A DNA stretch of 64,000 bases from Arthrobacter sp. S41. Its GTDB lineage: Bacteria; Actinomycetota; Actinomycetes; Actinomycetales; Micrococcaceae. Location of the stretch: positions 372,001 through 436,000 of the forward strand of contig NZ_SIHY01000002.1 in the NCBI RefSeq assembly GCF_004320535.1, read 5' to 3'. The first letter of the stretch is position 1. Every line of letters begins with the position of its first letter. The notes beneath the pieces were generated by a model. The model was not told the DNA's origin. It saw only the letters and a list, made by a program, of their open reading frames with translations, and ran no database searches. This document shows positions 26,780-37,170 of this stretch, in pieces. A program made the translations under genes and the position numbers.

Positions 26780-28920
26780 GCTTCCTCTTTCGGTGTCGTT
26801 TCAAAATCTGATTCCCAGTGGGTTTTGGATGCCCCACTGGCGTTGATCTGGCTCGGGGCGGCAAGTTCGGTCTGCGCTTCGAGGAACACCAGGTGCGCTT
26901 CGTACTGATCAAGCACATCGCAGATCAGTTGCTCCTTGGTCAGACCCATCAGGTCATAACCGTGGCTGCCTTCCTGGGAGAAAACTTCGACGCGGAAGTA
27001 ATCGTTTTTGCCCGAGGAAACTCGCGCGAAGCTTGGCACCTGCAGCTGCACCGGATAGATCTGGTACTTAAACGGACGTTCTTCTCCGTTGGCGACCACC
27101 AGATCCAGCGAATCCAATCCCAGGTGCTCCACCTGTTCGATTTCCAGGCTGACCTTGGCCCCACGAACGGTGAATTCCTCGCTGACTTCCTGCAGGGCAG
27201 GCAACGCGGTCTCATTCAGGAACCGGGTAGTTGAACGCCGGCCCGGGTAGGTCATTGCGCGGGTCATGCGCTGCTTCCAATTGCGTCGATCCGAATTTGA
27301 TCCCATGCGGCTGGTGAGCACCTTGTGCATGTTGTTCTGGTAGCTATCCGCCAGTGCAGTTTCCATGCGCAGGGACTTAAAGAGCCCCAGCATGATCAAC
27401 ACCAAAACAAAGGAGAAGGGCAATCCCATAATCACCGTGGCGCCCTGCAAGGTGGGCACCCCGTCAACAAAGAGCATGCCCAAGGTCAGCAGGCCGGTGG
27501 CCAACGACCAGAACAGTCGTACCGGTTTGGAGCCGTCGGCCTGTGGGTCTTTGAGGTGCGAGGTGAAGTTGGCCATCACCAGCGCACCAGAGTCGGCACT
27601 GGTGACGTAGAACAGCAGACCGGTGAAGGTTGCGATCGCCGCGGTCACCGGGGCAAAAGGCATCTGTTCCAGCAGCGAGTAGAACGCACGCTCTGGGGTA
27701 TTCATCGCCACCTCTCCAAAGGCGGTATTGCCCGAGCGGACCAGTTCCAGTGCGCTATTGCCGAAGATCGAGATCCACAGCAGAATGAACGCAAAAGGAA
27801 TCACCAGCACGGCGATGACAAACTGGCGGATGGTGCGCCCGCGCGAAATACGTGCCAGGAACAGTCCCACAAATGGGGCCCAAGCGATCCACCAGGCCCA
27901 GAAGAATAACGTCCAACCGTTCAGCCATTCATCCGGACGGTCATAGGCGAAGGTATCTAGCGCCATGGAGGGGAACATGGCGATGCTGTCGCCGATGTTG
28001 TTCACGATGCCGTCGAACAGGTACGCGGTGGAACCGGTGATCAGTACAAAGAGCATCAGCGCAATGCACAGCACCACGTTCAGCTCGGAGAGCCGGCGGA
28101 TGCCCTTTTCCACACCGGTCAGTACCGAGACGGTGGCCATAATGACCGCAATGACGATCAGGATGATCTGCCACGAGCGGTTCTCCGGGATGCCGAACAT
28201 AAAGTTCAGCCCGTAGTTCAGCTGCGCCACACCAATGCCTAAGGAGGTGGCGATACCAAAGATGGTGCCGAGCATGGCGGCGATATCCACGGTGTGCCCG
28301 ATCCAGCCCTCGGTGCGCTTACCTAAAATCGGGTACAGCGCCGAGCGGATGGATAGTGGAAGGTTATGCCGGTAGGCGAAGTAGCCCAGCGCCAGGCCGA
28401 TCAGTGCGTACAGCCCCCAGCCGAGCAGGCCGTAGTGGAATAGCGTCCAGGCCATCGCCTGTCGTGCCGCTTCTACGGTCGAGCCTTCAATGGCCGGCGG
28501 CGCCAGATATTGGGTGACCGGTTCGGAGACCGAGAAGAACATCAAATCGATGCCGATGCCGGCGGCAAAAAGCATGGCCGCCCAGGTGAACATGTTGAAG
28601 GTGGGGCGCGAATGATCCGGCCCTAAGCGGGTTTTGCCCACCTTGGAAATTGCGATACCCACAACAAAAACGAGTACCGAGACCACAATCAGGGTGTAGT
28701 ACCAGCCGAAGTTTTTGCCGATCCAGTTCACCGTGGTGGTAATAACGGCGCTTGCTGATTCGCGGTCGATCATCGCCCACAGGGCAATGGCCAGCACCAG
28801 TAGTGCCGAGCCGTAAAACACCACCTTGTTGATTCTTGTTTTCTCCGCTGGCGGTGGCGAACCAGGCGGAGAATTGCTTTCGGACTTGGACAACTCATCG
28901 TTCATCTTGGCCGTAGTCAT
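26776..28920 (-). CDS. betT: BCCT family choline/betaine transporter with long C-terminal domain
   Basis: 714 aa, with twelve hydrophobic segments between about 45 and 510. The BCCT signature is FFWAWWIAWAPFVGLFLARISRGRTIR (conserved Trp and Arg-rich loop). The substrate-site glycine stretch reads GIGIDLMFFSVSEPV, where many betaine carriers have G at the D position, a feature of choline BetT-type carriers. A cytoplasmic C-terminal extension of about 200 residues (from about 515) resembles the osmosensing tail of BetT. ATG 28920 (MTTAKMNDEL) follows GGAAG; the frame is open to 28989. It is the first gene of the betT-betB-betA operon, importing choline for conversion to glycine betaine. Confidence 0.92.
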   Translation of the reverse strand: MTTAKMNDELSKSESNSPPGSPPPAEKTRINKVVFYGSALLVLAIALWAMIDRESASAVITTTVNWIGKNFGWYYTLIVVSVLVFVVGIAISKVGKTRLGPDHSRPTFNMFTWAAMLFAAGIGIDLMFFSVSEPVTQYLAPPAIEGSTVEAARQAMAWTLFHYGLLGWGLYALIGLALGYFAYRHNLPLSIRSALYPILGKRTEGWIGHTVDIAAMLGTIFGIATSLGIGVAQLNYGLNFMFGIPENRSWQIILIVIAVIMATVSVLTGVEKGIRRLSELNVVLCIALMLFVLITGSTAYLFDGIVNNIGDSIAMFPSMALDTFAYDRPDEWLNGWTLFFWAWWIAWAPFVGLFLARISRGRTIRQFVIAVLVIPFAFILLWISIFGNSALELVRSGNTAFGEVAMNTPERAFYSLLEQMPFAPVTAAIATFTGLLFYVTSADSGALVMANFTSHLKDPQADGSKPVRLFWSLATGLLTLGMLFVDGVPTLQGATVIMGLPFSFVLVLIMLGLFKSLRMETALADSYQNNMHKVLTSRMGSNSDRRNWKQRMTRAMTYPGRRSTTRFLNETALPALQEVSEEFTVRGAKVSLEIEQVEHLGLDSLDLVVANGEERPFKYQIYPVQLQVPSFARVSSGKNDYFRVEVFSQEGSHGYDLMGLTKEQLICDVLDQYEAHLVFLEAQTELAAPSQINASGASKTHWESDFETTPKEEA

Positions 28921-29057
28921 GTCTTCCAACCTATCAACGCGCCCACGTCTTTTGGCGGTCAATTTGGCTTTACCCCTACAGACCGCCACATAAAACGTGA
29001 GGTCAGGTCGGCATATTAAATCCTAGTTGGGAGATAATTCATAATTGCGTCAAAAAT

Positions 29058-29102
29058 GACAAAGCCGAGACATACAACGGTTTTTGTTGTACATCTCGGC
29101 TT
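29058..29102 (-). terminator. manC terminator
   Basis: AAGCCGAGA and its partner TCTCGGCTT (29062-29102) continue into a TACAAC/GTTGTA inner stem with small mismatches. TTTGTCATTTTTG follows on the minus strand. The flanking 28921-29057 is the betT upstream region and shows no gene. Confidence 0.85.
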
Positions 29103-29135
29103 GGCCCAACAGTGTTTTTTGCCAGCGCGTGCGCT

Positions 29136-30251
29136 CTAGAGCACCTCGGTGGCTCCGTCAGCCTTTAGAGCTTCCACGGTCTGCTTGACCTTCTGCGCGT
29201 GCTCCTTGGTGGTGACCAACAGCGCGTCGGCGGTATCAACGACCACCACGTCTTCGATGCCGACCAGCGCGATGACCCGCGGACGATCCGAGTAGACCAC
29301 GCCGGTAGCGTTATCGGCATACACGCGGACCTGCTTGTCTCCGAGGTTAATGATGCCCTCTTCGGCACTGGCCTTGTTCAAGCGGCCGATCGCGGCGAAG
29401 TCTCCCACGTCGTCCCAGTTAAAGACGCCGGGGATCACTGCCACATCTCCTGCGGCGGCTGCGGGTTCGGCTACCGCATAGTCGATGGCGATCTTTGGCA
29501 GATCGGGCCAGACTTCACGCATGACCTCGTCGCGTGCTTCGGTTTCCCAGGCATCTGCGATTTTCATTAGTCCGGCGTGCAGCGCAGGTTCATTGGCTTC
29601 AAGGTGCTCAAGCATCAGGCTCACCGGGGCGACAAACATGCCTGCGTTCCAGAAGAATCCACCCGAGGCCAGATACTTGCGTGCGGTATCCTCGTCCGGC
29701 TTCTCCACAAACTCCACCACACCACGAGCGGTGGGCGCGTTAGGGATATCCAGCAGCTGCCCGGTGCGGATATAACCGAAGGCGGTGGATGGATGAGTCG
29801 GATGGATACCGATGGTCACGATCTTGCCGGTGGCCGCGGTATGAATGGCTTCGCTCAAAGCCTCTTGGAACACCTGCACCGGCTCAATGACCTGGTCGGC
29901 GGCAAAGGAACCCATGATGATGTTCGGATCGCGGCGGTACAAGATGGCTGCGGCCAGCCCGATCGCTGCCGCGGAGTCGCGCGGCTCTGGCTCAAGCACC
30001 AGATCCTCGTCGCACAGTTCCGGCAACTGGCTGACTACCGCTCCACGGTGGGCACGACCGGTGACCACCATAATGCGTTCACCGGCCAGCGGGACCAGGC
30101 GGTCATAGGTGGCACGAATCAGCGTCGATCCGGAGCCTGTCAGATCGTGCAAAAACTTGGGAGCCGAAGCCCTGGACAGCGGCCACAATCGGGTACCAAC
30201 ACCGCCGGCGGGGATCACGCCGTGGAATCTGGCTAATAGGTCTGCATTCAC
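29136..30251 (-). CDS. manC: mannose-1-phosphate guanylyltransferase
   Basis: 371 aa. It makes GDP-mannose from mannose-1-phosphate and GTP for glycan and glycolipid synthesis. The nucleotidyltransferase motif is IPAGGVGTRLWPLSRASAPKFL (about 14-35), and the sugar-phosphate motif is GVVEFVEKPDEDTARKYL (about 183-200). FFWNAGMFV is the conserved sugar-nucleotide contact. The length fits the monofunctional ManC/RfbM type without the fused isomerase domain. A single gene, divergent from sdhC across about 280 bp. Confidence 0.92.
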   Translation of the reverse strand: MNADLLARFHGVIPAGGVGTRLWPLSRASAPKFLHDLTGSGSTLIRATYDRLVPLAGERIMVVTGRAHRGAVVSQLPELCDEDLVLEPEPRDSAAAIGLAAAILYRRDPNIIMGSFAADQVIEPVQVFQEALSEAIHTAATGKIVTIGIHPTHPSTAFGYIRTGQLLDIPNAPTARGVVEFVEKPDEDTARKYLASGGFFWNAGMFVAPVSLMLEHLEANEPALHAGLMKIADAWETEARDEVMREVWPDLPKIAIDYAVAEPAAAAGDVAVIPGVFNWDDVGDFAAIGRLNKASAEEGIINLGDKQVRVYADNATGVVYSDRPRVIALVGIEDVVVVDTADALLVTTKEHAQKVKQTVEALKADGATEVL

Positions 30252-30530
30252 GCATTCCAGACTAATTCATCCGGTGGATAATTCCGTCCATTGACATCTT
30301 TCATTGCGCGGAAATACGAACGGTAAGTATGCGGTAATAAGCCCGAAATATCAGCCACTGGGCGCTTTTTTCGTGCTATTCGGTGAACATGCTCACAGGA
30401 ACTCGACACGAAATAGATTGCAGTGTGCCATGTGGTTTAGACTCGCACAAGGAACGCTCGCACAAGTGCGTCAAATCTCATTGTGTGCAATATACACATG
30501 CGCCGTTGCGAGCCTTGGAGGTTAAGTTCA
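30252..30530 (+). promoter_or_regulatory. intergenic region between manC and sdhC
   Basis: No gene. It must hold divergent promoters for manC (minus) and the sdh operon (plus). I see the sdhC ribosome binding site GGAGG at 30517-30521 and no convincing -35/-10 pair. Confidence 0.4.
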
Positions 30531-30911
30531 GTGTCGAAGACTTCGTCAGGCACCCTTTACCGCGGCCATGAAGGCATGTGGTCCTGGGTGGGACACCGAG
30601 TCACCGGTGTCGCTATTTTTCTTTATTTGCTGGTGCACGTACTCGACACGGCAATGGTCCGCGTTGATGCTAACGCCTACAACGCCATCATCAGCACCTA
30701 CCAGACTCCGTGGATGGCTTTTGGTGAAGTCGGTCTGGTTGCAGCAATCCTTTTCCACGCATTCAACGGTCTGCGTCTGATCCTGGTGGACTTCTGGAAG
30801 CAGGGTACCAAGTACCAGCGCCAGATGCTCTGGGGTGTTTTGATCCTCTGGGTTATCGTCTTCGCAGCTTTCGCAATCCGTCACCTGTCGATCGCTTTGG
30901 GAGGCCACTAA
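30531..30911 (+). CDS. sdhC: succinate dehydrogenase cytochrome b556 subunit
   Basis: 126 aa membrane anchor with three hydrophobic segments. SWVGHRVTGVAIFLYLLVHV includes the conserved quinone-site Arg and a haem-ligand His candidate in LLVHVLD. GTG 30531 is chosen from the GGAGG nine bases upstream; the open frame begins earlier at 30483. It anchors the SdhAB catalytic pair and passes electrons to menaquinone. It leads sdhCDAB with a 3-bp gap to sdhD. Confidence 0.92.
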   Translation: MSKTSSGTLYRGHEGMWSWVGHRVTGVAIFLYLLVHVLDTAMVRVDANAYNAIISTYQTPWMAFGEVGLVAAILFHAFNGLRLILVDFWKQGTKYQRQMLWGVLILWVIVFAAFAIRHLSIALGGH

Positions 30912-30914
30912 GCC

Positions 30915-31361
30915 ATGAGCGTTTCTATTCCTGCTCCCCGCAGCCAGCGCATTGATCCTAAGTACAAGCGCGGACCGAAGTCGCACGGCAGCTTCGAGAA
31001 GCTGGCATGGCTGTTCATGCGCCTCTCCGGCGTAGTACTGATCGTGTTGATCTTCGGCCACCTGTTCACCAACCTCATGGTCGGCGAAGGCATTTCCGGC
31101 ATCGGCTTCGGCTTTGTTGCTGGCAAGTGGGCTTCACCGCTGTGGCAGTTCTGGGACTTGGCACTGCTGTGGCTAGCCATGCTGCACGGCGCCAACGGAG
31201 TGCGCACCGTCATCAACGACTACGCAGAAAAGCACGCAACCCGCGCTTGGCTCAAGGGCATTCTGTACGTCGCAACAATCTTCATCATCGTGCTGGGCTC
31301 CCTGGTGATCTTCACCTTCGATCCTTGTGTCACTGGTAGCCAGCTACAGCAGTGCCTGTAA
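30915..31361 (+). CDS. sdhD: succinate dehydrogenase hydrophobic membrane anchor subunit
   Basis: 148 aa with three TM segments (about 28-55, 70-95 and 112-135). GHLFTNLMVGEG and AMLHGANGVRTVINDY carry the histidine and arginine-tyrosine pair typical of the SdhD haem/quinone site. The N-terminal 30 residues are basic and cytoplasmic. The sdhA start lies 53 bp downstream. Confidence 0.9.
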   Translation: MSVSIPAPRSQRIDPKYKRGPKSHGSFEKLAWLFMRLSGVVLIVLIFGHLFTNLMVGEGISGIGFGFVAGKWASPLWQFWDLALLWLAMLHGANGVRTVINDYAEKHATRAWLKGILYVATIFIIVLGSLVIFTFDPCVTGSQLQQCL

Positions 31362-31414
31362 CTCCTCGTTTCAGCCGATAGCAAGATAGATTTTTAGAAA
31401 AGAGAGCATCAAGA

Positions 31415-33202
31415 ATGCAGGTACATAAGTACGACGTAGTCATCGTCGGTGCCGGTGGTGCAGGTATGCGCGCAGCGATCGAATCCGGTCAGCGTGCACG
31501 CACCGCAGTGCTAACCAAGCTTTACCCAACCCGCTCGCACACCGGTGCAGCCCAGGGTGGTATGTGTGCAGCACTTGCCAACGTCGAAGAAGACAACTGG
31601 GAATGGCACACCTTCGACACCGTTAAGGGTGGCGACTACCTGGTTGATCAGGACGCAGCCGAGGTTATGGCTAAGGAAGCCATCGACGCCGTGCTCGACC
31701 TGGAAAAGATGGGCTTGCCCTTCAACCGAACCCCAGAAGGCAAGATTGACCAGCGTCGCTTCGGTGGCCACACTCGCGACCACGGCAAAGCCGCCGTGCG
31801 CCGCGCTTGCTACGCAGCAGACCGCACCGGTCACATGATTCTGCAGACCCTGTACCAAAACTGCGTCAAGCACAACGTTGAGTTCTACAACGAGTTCTAC
31901 GTACTTGACCTGTTGACCGTTGAAGAAGATGCTTACCGCGAGGACGGCACCGCCTACAAGCAGAAGCGTGTTGCTGGCGTTGTCTCCTACGACCTGGCTA
32001 CCGGCGAACTGCACGTGTTCCAGGCAAAGTCGATCATCTTCGCAACCGGTGGTGCCGGCAAGGTCTTCAAGACCACCTCCAACGCACACACCCTGACCGG
32101 TGACGGCATGGGCATTGCCTTCCGTAAGGGTCTTCCACTGGAAGACATGGAGTTTGTTCAGTTCCACCCAACCGGCTTGGCCGGCCTGGGCATCCTGCTC
32201 TCCGAAGCTGCTCGTGGCGAAGGCGCAATCCTGCGTAACTCCGACGGTGAGCGCTTCATGGAGCGCTACGCTCCAACCATCAAGGACTTGGCACCACGAG
32301 ACATCGTGGCTCGTTCGATGGCTAACGAAGTGCGCGAAGGCCGCGGTTGCGGTCCTAACAAGGACTACGTCCTTCTGGATTTGACCCACCTGGAACCAGC
32401 ACACATCGATGCCAAGCTTCCAGACATCACCGAGTTCGCTCGTACCTACCTGGGTGTGGAACCATACACCGAGCCAGTACCAGTGTTCCCAACCGCCCAC
32501 TACGTCATGGGTGGCATGCCAACCAACATCGACGCAGAGGTACTGCAGGACAACAACACCGTTGTTCCAGGTCTGTACGCTGCCGGTGAGGTTGCTTGTG
32601 TATCGGTGCACGGATCGAACCGTCTGGGCACCAACTCGCTGTTGGACATCAACGTCTTTGGTAAGCGCGCCGGCATCTCGGCCGCTGAATACGCCAAGAC
32701 CGCTGAATTTGTTGAACTGCCTGAAAACCCAGAGGTATTTGTTACCGAGCAGCTCTCGGCCCTGTTGGATTCCAACGGCACCGAGCGCGTTTCGGAATTG
32801 CGCACCATCTTGCAGGAGACCATGGACGCTAACGTCCAGGTATTCCGCGATGAGAACACCCTGAAGGAAGCCCGTGGCGTTGTTGAAGAACTGCGCACCC
32901 GCTACAAGAACATCGGCATCCAGGATAAGGGCAAGCGCTTCAACCTGGATCTGCTCGAAGCTGTAGAACTCGGCTTCCTGCTGGACTTGGCCGAGGTTAT
33001 GATCGTCGCTGCCCTTCACCGCAAGGAATCCCGCGGCGGTCACTACCGCGAAGACTTCCCGAACCGTGATGACGAGAACTTCATGAAGCACTCGATGTCC
33101 TTCCGCGATGCCGACGCTATCACCGAAGACATCCGGGGTATCCGCATGGAAACCAAGCCGGTCATCTTTACCCGTTACCAGCCAATGGAGCGTAAGTACT
33201 AA
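31415..33202 (+). CDS. sdhA: succinate dehydrogenase flavoprotein subunit
   Basis: 595 aa catalytic subunit oxidising succinate to fumarate. DVVIVGAGGAGMRAAIE binds FAD. H42 in RSHTGAAQGG is the covalent 8-alpha-FAD attachment histidine. FHPTGL, RGEGAILRN and the catalytic Arg region (ARSMANEVREGRG) are present, as is HGSNRLGTNSLLDI. The C-terminal domain ends KPVIFTRYQPMERKY. It has GAGAG upstream (GAAAAGAGAG near 31397-31406). Its stop overlaps the sdhB ATG (TAATG). Confidence 0.97.
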   Translation: MQVHKYDVVIVGAGGAGMRAAIESGQRARTAVLTKLYPTRSHTGAAQGGMCAALANVEEDNWEWHTFDTVKGGDYLVDQDAAEVMAKEAIDAVLDLEKMGLPFNRTPEGKIDQRRFGGHTRDHGKAAVRRACYAADRTGHMILQTLYQNCVKHNVEFYNEFYVLDLLTVEEDAYREDGTAYKQKRVAGVVSYDLATGELHVFQAKSIIFATGGAGKVFKTTSNAHTLTGDGMGIAFRKGLPLEDMEFVQFHPTGLAGLGILLSEAARGEGAILRNSDGERFMERYAPTIKDLAPRDIVARSMANEVREGRGCGPNKDYVLLDLTHLEPAHIDAKLPDITEFARTYLGVEPYTEPVPVFPTAHYVMGGMPTNIDAEVLQDNNTVVPGLYAAGEVACVSVHGSNRLGTNSLLDINVFGKRAGISAAEYAKTAEFVELPENPEVFVTEQLSALLDSNGTERVSELRTILQETMDANVQVFRDENTLKEARGVVEELRTRYKNIGIQDKGKRFNLDLLEAVELGFLLDLAEVMIVAALHRKESRGGHYREDFPNRDDENFMKHSMSFRDADAITEDIRGIRMETKPVIFTRYQPMERKY

Positions 33203-33984
33203 TGAGCACCGAACTGCCAGAACCCCCATCAAAAATTGAGCTGAAGCCTGGTGTTGGTGGCGGCGGAGAAATCCCTAGCTTCGACATCACCCTGCGCGTT
33301 CGCCGCTTCCTTCCAGAAGCCACCGCGGATGCTTACTGGGAAGACTTCAAGCTGACCATGTACGGCACCGACCGTGTGCTCGATGCCCTGCACAAGGTCA
33401 AGTGGGAGCACGACGGCTCGCTGTCCTTCCGCCGCTCCTGCGCGCACGGTGTGTGTGGCTCCGACGCGATGCGCATCAACGGCCGTAACCGCCTGGCCTG
33501 CAAGACCCTGCTCAAGGACCTTGACACCTCCAAGCCGATCACCGTTGAAGCCATCAAGGGCCTGCCCCTTGAAAAGGACCTCATCGTCGACATGGAACCG
33601 TTCTTCCAGTCCTACCGCGAGATCATGCCATTCTTGATCTCCAAGGGCCACGAACCAACCAAGGAACGCTACCAGTCCGCTGAGGACCACGCGAAGTTCG
33701 ATGACACCACCAAGTGCATCCTGTGCGCCGCGTGCACCAGCTCCTGCCCAGTGTTCTGGACCGACGGTCAGTACTTCGGCCCAGCTGCGATCGTGAACGC
33801 ACACCGCTTCATCTTCGACTCCCGCGATGATGCAGGCGACATGCGTCTGGAAATCCTGAACGACAAGGAAGGCGTGTGGCGTTGCCGCACCACCTTCAAC
33901 TGCTCCGAAGCATGCCCACGTGGCATCCAGGTAACCAAGGCTATCGCCGAGGTTAAGCAGGCAATTCTCTCGCGCACCGTCTAA
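33202..33984 (+). CDS. sdhB: succinate dehydrogenase iron-sulfur subunit
   Basis: 260 aa. The [2Fe-2S] ligands are C80, C85, D88 and C100 (RRSCAHGVCGSDAM ... RLAC), where Asp replaces the third Cys, as in E. coli SdhB. The [4Fe-4S] motif is CILCAACTSSCP and the [3Fe-4S] set includes CSEACPRG. It shuttles electrons from SdhA flavin to the membrane anchors. Last gene of sdhCDAB, followed by a strong terminator. Confidence 0.97.
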   Translation: MSTELPEPPSKIELKPGVGGGGEIPSFDITLRVRRFLPEATADAYWEDFKLTMYGTDRVLDALHKVKWEHDGSLSFRRSCAHGVCGSDAMRINGRNRLACKTLLKDLDTSKPITVEAIKGLPLEKDLIVDMEPFFQSYREIMPFLISKGHEPTKERYQSAEDHAKFDDTTKCILCAACTSSCPVFWTDGQYFGPAAIVNAHRFIFDSRDDAGDMRLEILNDKEGVWRCRTTFNCSEACPRGIQVTKAIAEVKQAILSRTV

Positions 33985-33996
33985 GGACGCGCCAAG

Positions 33997-34028
33997 AGGC
34001 CCGAACCATTGATGGTTCGGGCCTTTTT
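33997..34028 (+). terminator. sdhCDAB terminator
   Basis: AGGCCCGAACCAT at 33997-34009 pairs perfectly with 34012-34024 and is followed by TTTT. It lies 13 bp past the sdhB stop. Confidence 0.93.
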
Positions 34029-34113
34029 GCACCCCTTCAACTCCTGCGCGTGTCGTGGCATGATGGGCAGTACTCGCCCTTTCCCAATGCACCACAACGC
34101 GCAGGAGCAAAAC

Positions 34114-35565
34114 ATGGCCAGTGAACCAACATCGACAACCCAGGCAGGCATCCCGGCAGCCAGCGACCGCAACTCGCTGACCGTGGGCCCCAACGGGCCG
34201 ATCGTGCTGCACGACCACCACCTGATCGAGACCCTGCAGCATTTCAACCGGATGAACGTGCCCGAACGCCGTCCGCACGCCAAGGGCGCCGGAGCCTTCG
34301 GAGAGTTCGAAACCACCGAAGATATCTCGGCGTACACCAAGGCGGCGCTGTTCCAGCCCGGGGTGAAAACCGAAGCACTGATGCGCTTCTCCACCGTCGC
34401 CGGCGAGCTGGGCTCACCGGACACCTGGCGCGATGTGCGCGGCTTCGCGATGAAGTTCTACACCACCGAAGGCAATTTCGATCTGGTCGGCAACAATACC
34501 CCGGTCTTCTTTGTCCGTGACCCGATGAAGTTCCCGCACTTCATCCGCTCGCAGAAGCGGCTTCCCGATTCCGGGTTGCGCGATGGCACCATGCAGTGGG
34601 ACTTCTGGACGCAGAACCCCGAATCCGCCCACCAGGTCACCTACATCATGGGCCAGCGCGGCTTGCCCAAGACCTGGCGCGAGATGAACGGCTACGGCTC
34701 GCACACCTACATGTGGGTCAACGCAGCCGGCGAGAAGTTCTGGGTCAAGTACCACTTCCTGAACAAGCAGTCCGAGAAGTTCGAGACCATGAGCGGGGCA
34801 CAGGCCGAGGAACTGGCCGGGGCCGACGCCGATTTCCACCGCCGCGACCTGTTCGAAGCGATCAAGGCCGGCAATTTCCCGCAGTGGGACCTGTACGTGC
34901 AGGTCATGCCGTACGAGGAAGCGAAGACCTACCGGTTCAACCCCTTCGATTTGACCAAGGTCTGGTCCAAGAAGGACTACCCGCGGATCAAGGTCGGCAC
35001 CATGACGCTGAATAAGAACCCGGAGAATTTCTTCGCGCAGATCGAGCAGGCAGCCTTCTCCCCCGGGAACATGGTCCCGGGCATGGGGATGAGCCCGGAC
35101 AAGATGCTGCTGGGACGCAATTTCGCCTATGCTGACGCACAGCGCTACCGCATCGGCACCAATTTCCAGCAGCTGCCGGTGAACAAGCCCAAGTGCCCGG
35201 TGCACTCGTACAACTTCGAAGGGAATATGACCTACGAGCACACCGGCGATCGCAGCGTCTACGCGCCAAACTCCTTTGGGGACTCGTGGAGCGATGAAAC
35301 CGGTCCGGCGGAGACTTCCTTCGAGTCCGACGGCGAACTGGTCCGCGAGGCCTACACGGTGCGCAAGGACGACGGGGACTTCGTCCAGCCCGGCATTCTG
35401 GTCCGCGAGGTGATGGATGATGCCCAGCGCGCCGAACTGGTCCAAACTGTCACCGGGGCGCTGGACGGGGTCATCGAACCGGTGCTGTCCAACGCGATCG
35501 AGTACTGGAAGAACATCGACGCGGACACCGGAGCGAAGATCGAGGCCAACGTCCGCCAGAAGTAA
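34114..35565 (+). CDS. katA: catalase (monofunctional haem, small-subunit type)
   Basis: 483 aa. It dismutates hydrogen peroxide. Catalytic H55 ([13 protein letters not shown]), N128 (VGNNTPVFF) and proximal haem Tyr Y339 ([12 protein letters not shown]) are all in place. [17 protein letters not shown] is the haem-pocket stretch. The proximal motif reads RNFAYADAQ where many catalases have RLFSYxDTQ. ATG 34114 has AGGAG 7 bases upstream; the frame is open from 34009 but begins inside the sdh terminator. Codon usage is visibly more G/C-ending (CCG/CCC, GGG) than in sdh just upstream, which favours CCA for Pro, hinting at different ancestry. Confidence 0.95.
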   Translation: MASEPTSTTQAGIPAASDRNSLTVGPNGPIVLHDHHLIETLQHFNRMNVPERRPHAKGAGAFGEFETTEDISAYTKAALFQPGVKTEALMRFSTVAGELGSPDTWRDVRGFAMKFYTTEGNFDLVGNNTPVFFVRDPMKFPHFIRSQKRLPDSGLRDGTMQWDFWTQNPESAHQVTYIMGQRGLPKTWREMNGYGSHTYMWVNAAGEKFWVKYHFLNKQSEKFETMSGAQAEELAGADADFHRRDLFEAIKAGNFPQWDLYVQVMPYEEAKTYRFNPFDLTKVWSKKDYPRIKVGTMTLNKNPENFFAQIEQAAFSPGNMVPGMGMSPDKMLLGRNFAYADAQRYRIGTNFQQLPVNKPKCPVHSYNFEGNMTYEHTGDRSVYAPNSFGDSWSDETGPAETSFESDGELVREAYTVRKDDGDFVQPGILVREVMDDAQRAELVQTVTGALDGVIEPVLSNAIEYWKNIDADTGAKIEANVRQK

Positions 35566-35580
35566 ACCGCCAGTGAGCAC

Positions 35581-35612
35581 AGAAAACGCCAGCCTTGAGG
35601 CTGGCGTTTTCT
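35581..35612. terminator. bidirectional terminator after katA
   Basis: AGAAAACGCCAGCC at 35581-35594 pairs perfectly with 35599-35612 around TTGA. It lies between the convergent ends of katA and the exoA-trpS-2H unit, with T-runs within the stem on both strands. Confidence 0.9.
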
Positions 35613-35630
35613 GCATGGCATTTTGGGAGC

Positions 35631-36137
35631 CTAGGAGCCCAATGCGATGTCCTCGCTGAAGTTCCAATCCCCGCCACGGGTATCGAACAAATGGATGCGA
35701 TCCGCCGCGAAGGACAGATGCGCCTGACCCAACGCAGCCTCCGCGGCGTCCAATTGCCGCGCAGGCACATTCTGGGCGATCGTCAGGTGCGGATGGTAGG
35801 CGAAGGCTGATTCGTGCCGCAGTGCGTCGCCCAGCAGCGCACGATGCAGCTTCCAGCATTCATCCGTGCCGGTTTCTAGCGGCAAGAAAACCACGTCACT
35901 GGCCGGCCGGAAGGTTCGAGCCGGACCCAGCTGGATGGTGAAAGGCTCCACCGTGGCTGCTACTCGGCGCACCTGGGCCGCCGCCTTCTCCCATGAATGC
36001 AGGTACGAGCCCGAGACCAAGGTGATATGTGGGGCGATGACCTCGGTCGCCGCTCCCCCGAATTCCCGGCGCCAGGCACGTAAAGTCTCCCGGTGCGGTT
36101 GTGGCACCGGGATCACTACGCCCAGGGTGTAAACCAT
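35631..36137 (-). CDS. 2'-5' RNA ligase / 2H phosphoesterase family protein
   Basis: 168 aa. The two HxT/S motifs of the 2H superfamily are present: PHITLVSGSY (about 37) and HPHLTIAQN (about 115). The spacing of about 78 residues fits the LigT/ThpR fold, whose members act on 2',3'-cyclic phosphates of RNA ends or on small nucleotides. The substrate here is unknown. The frame continues upstream to 36269, but that overlaps trpS, so ATG 36137 (MVYTLGVVIPV), 7 bp after the trpS stop, is preferred. It is the last gene of exoA-trpS-2H. Confidence 0.85.
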   Translation of the reverse strand: MVYTLGVVIPVPQPHRETLRAWRREFGGAATEVIAPHITLVSGSYLHSWEKAAAQVRRVAATVEPFTIQLGPARTFRPASDVVFLPLETGTDECWKLHRALLGDALRHESAFAYHPHLTIAQNVPARQLDAAEAALGQAHLSFAADRIHLFDTRGGDWNFSEDIALGS

Positions 36138-36144
36138 CTGATTC

Positions 36145-37170
<1,026 letters not shown>

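Noticed and set aside
31511-33232. 573-codon open frame on the minus strand across sdhA
   Set aside because: It is antisense to a clear sdhA. Codon bias in high-GC genes often leaves the opposite frame open. The predicted protein has no recognisable motif.
34009-34113. Longer catalase start
   Set aside because: It begins within the sdh terminator and lacks a ribosome binding site; ATG 34114 has AGGAG.
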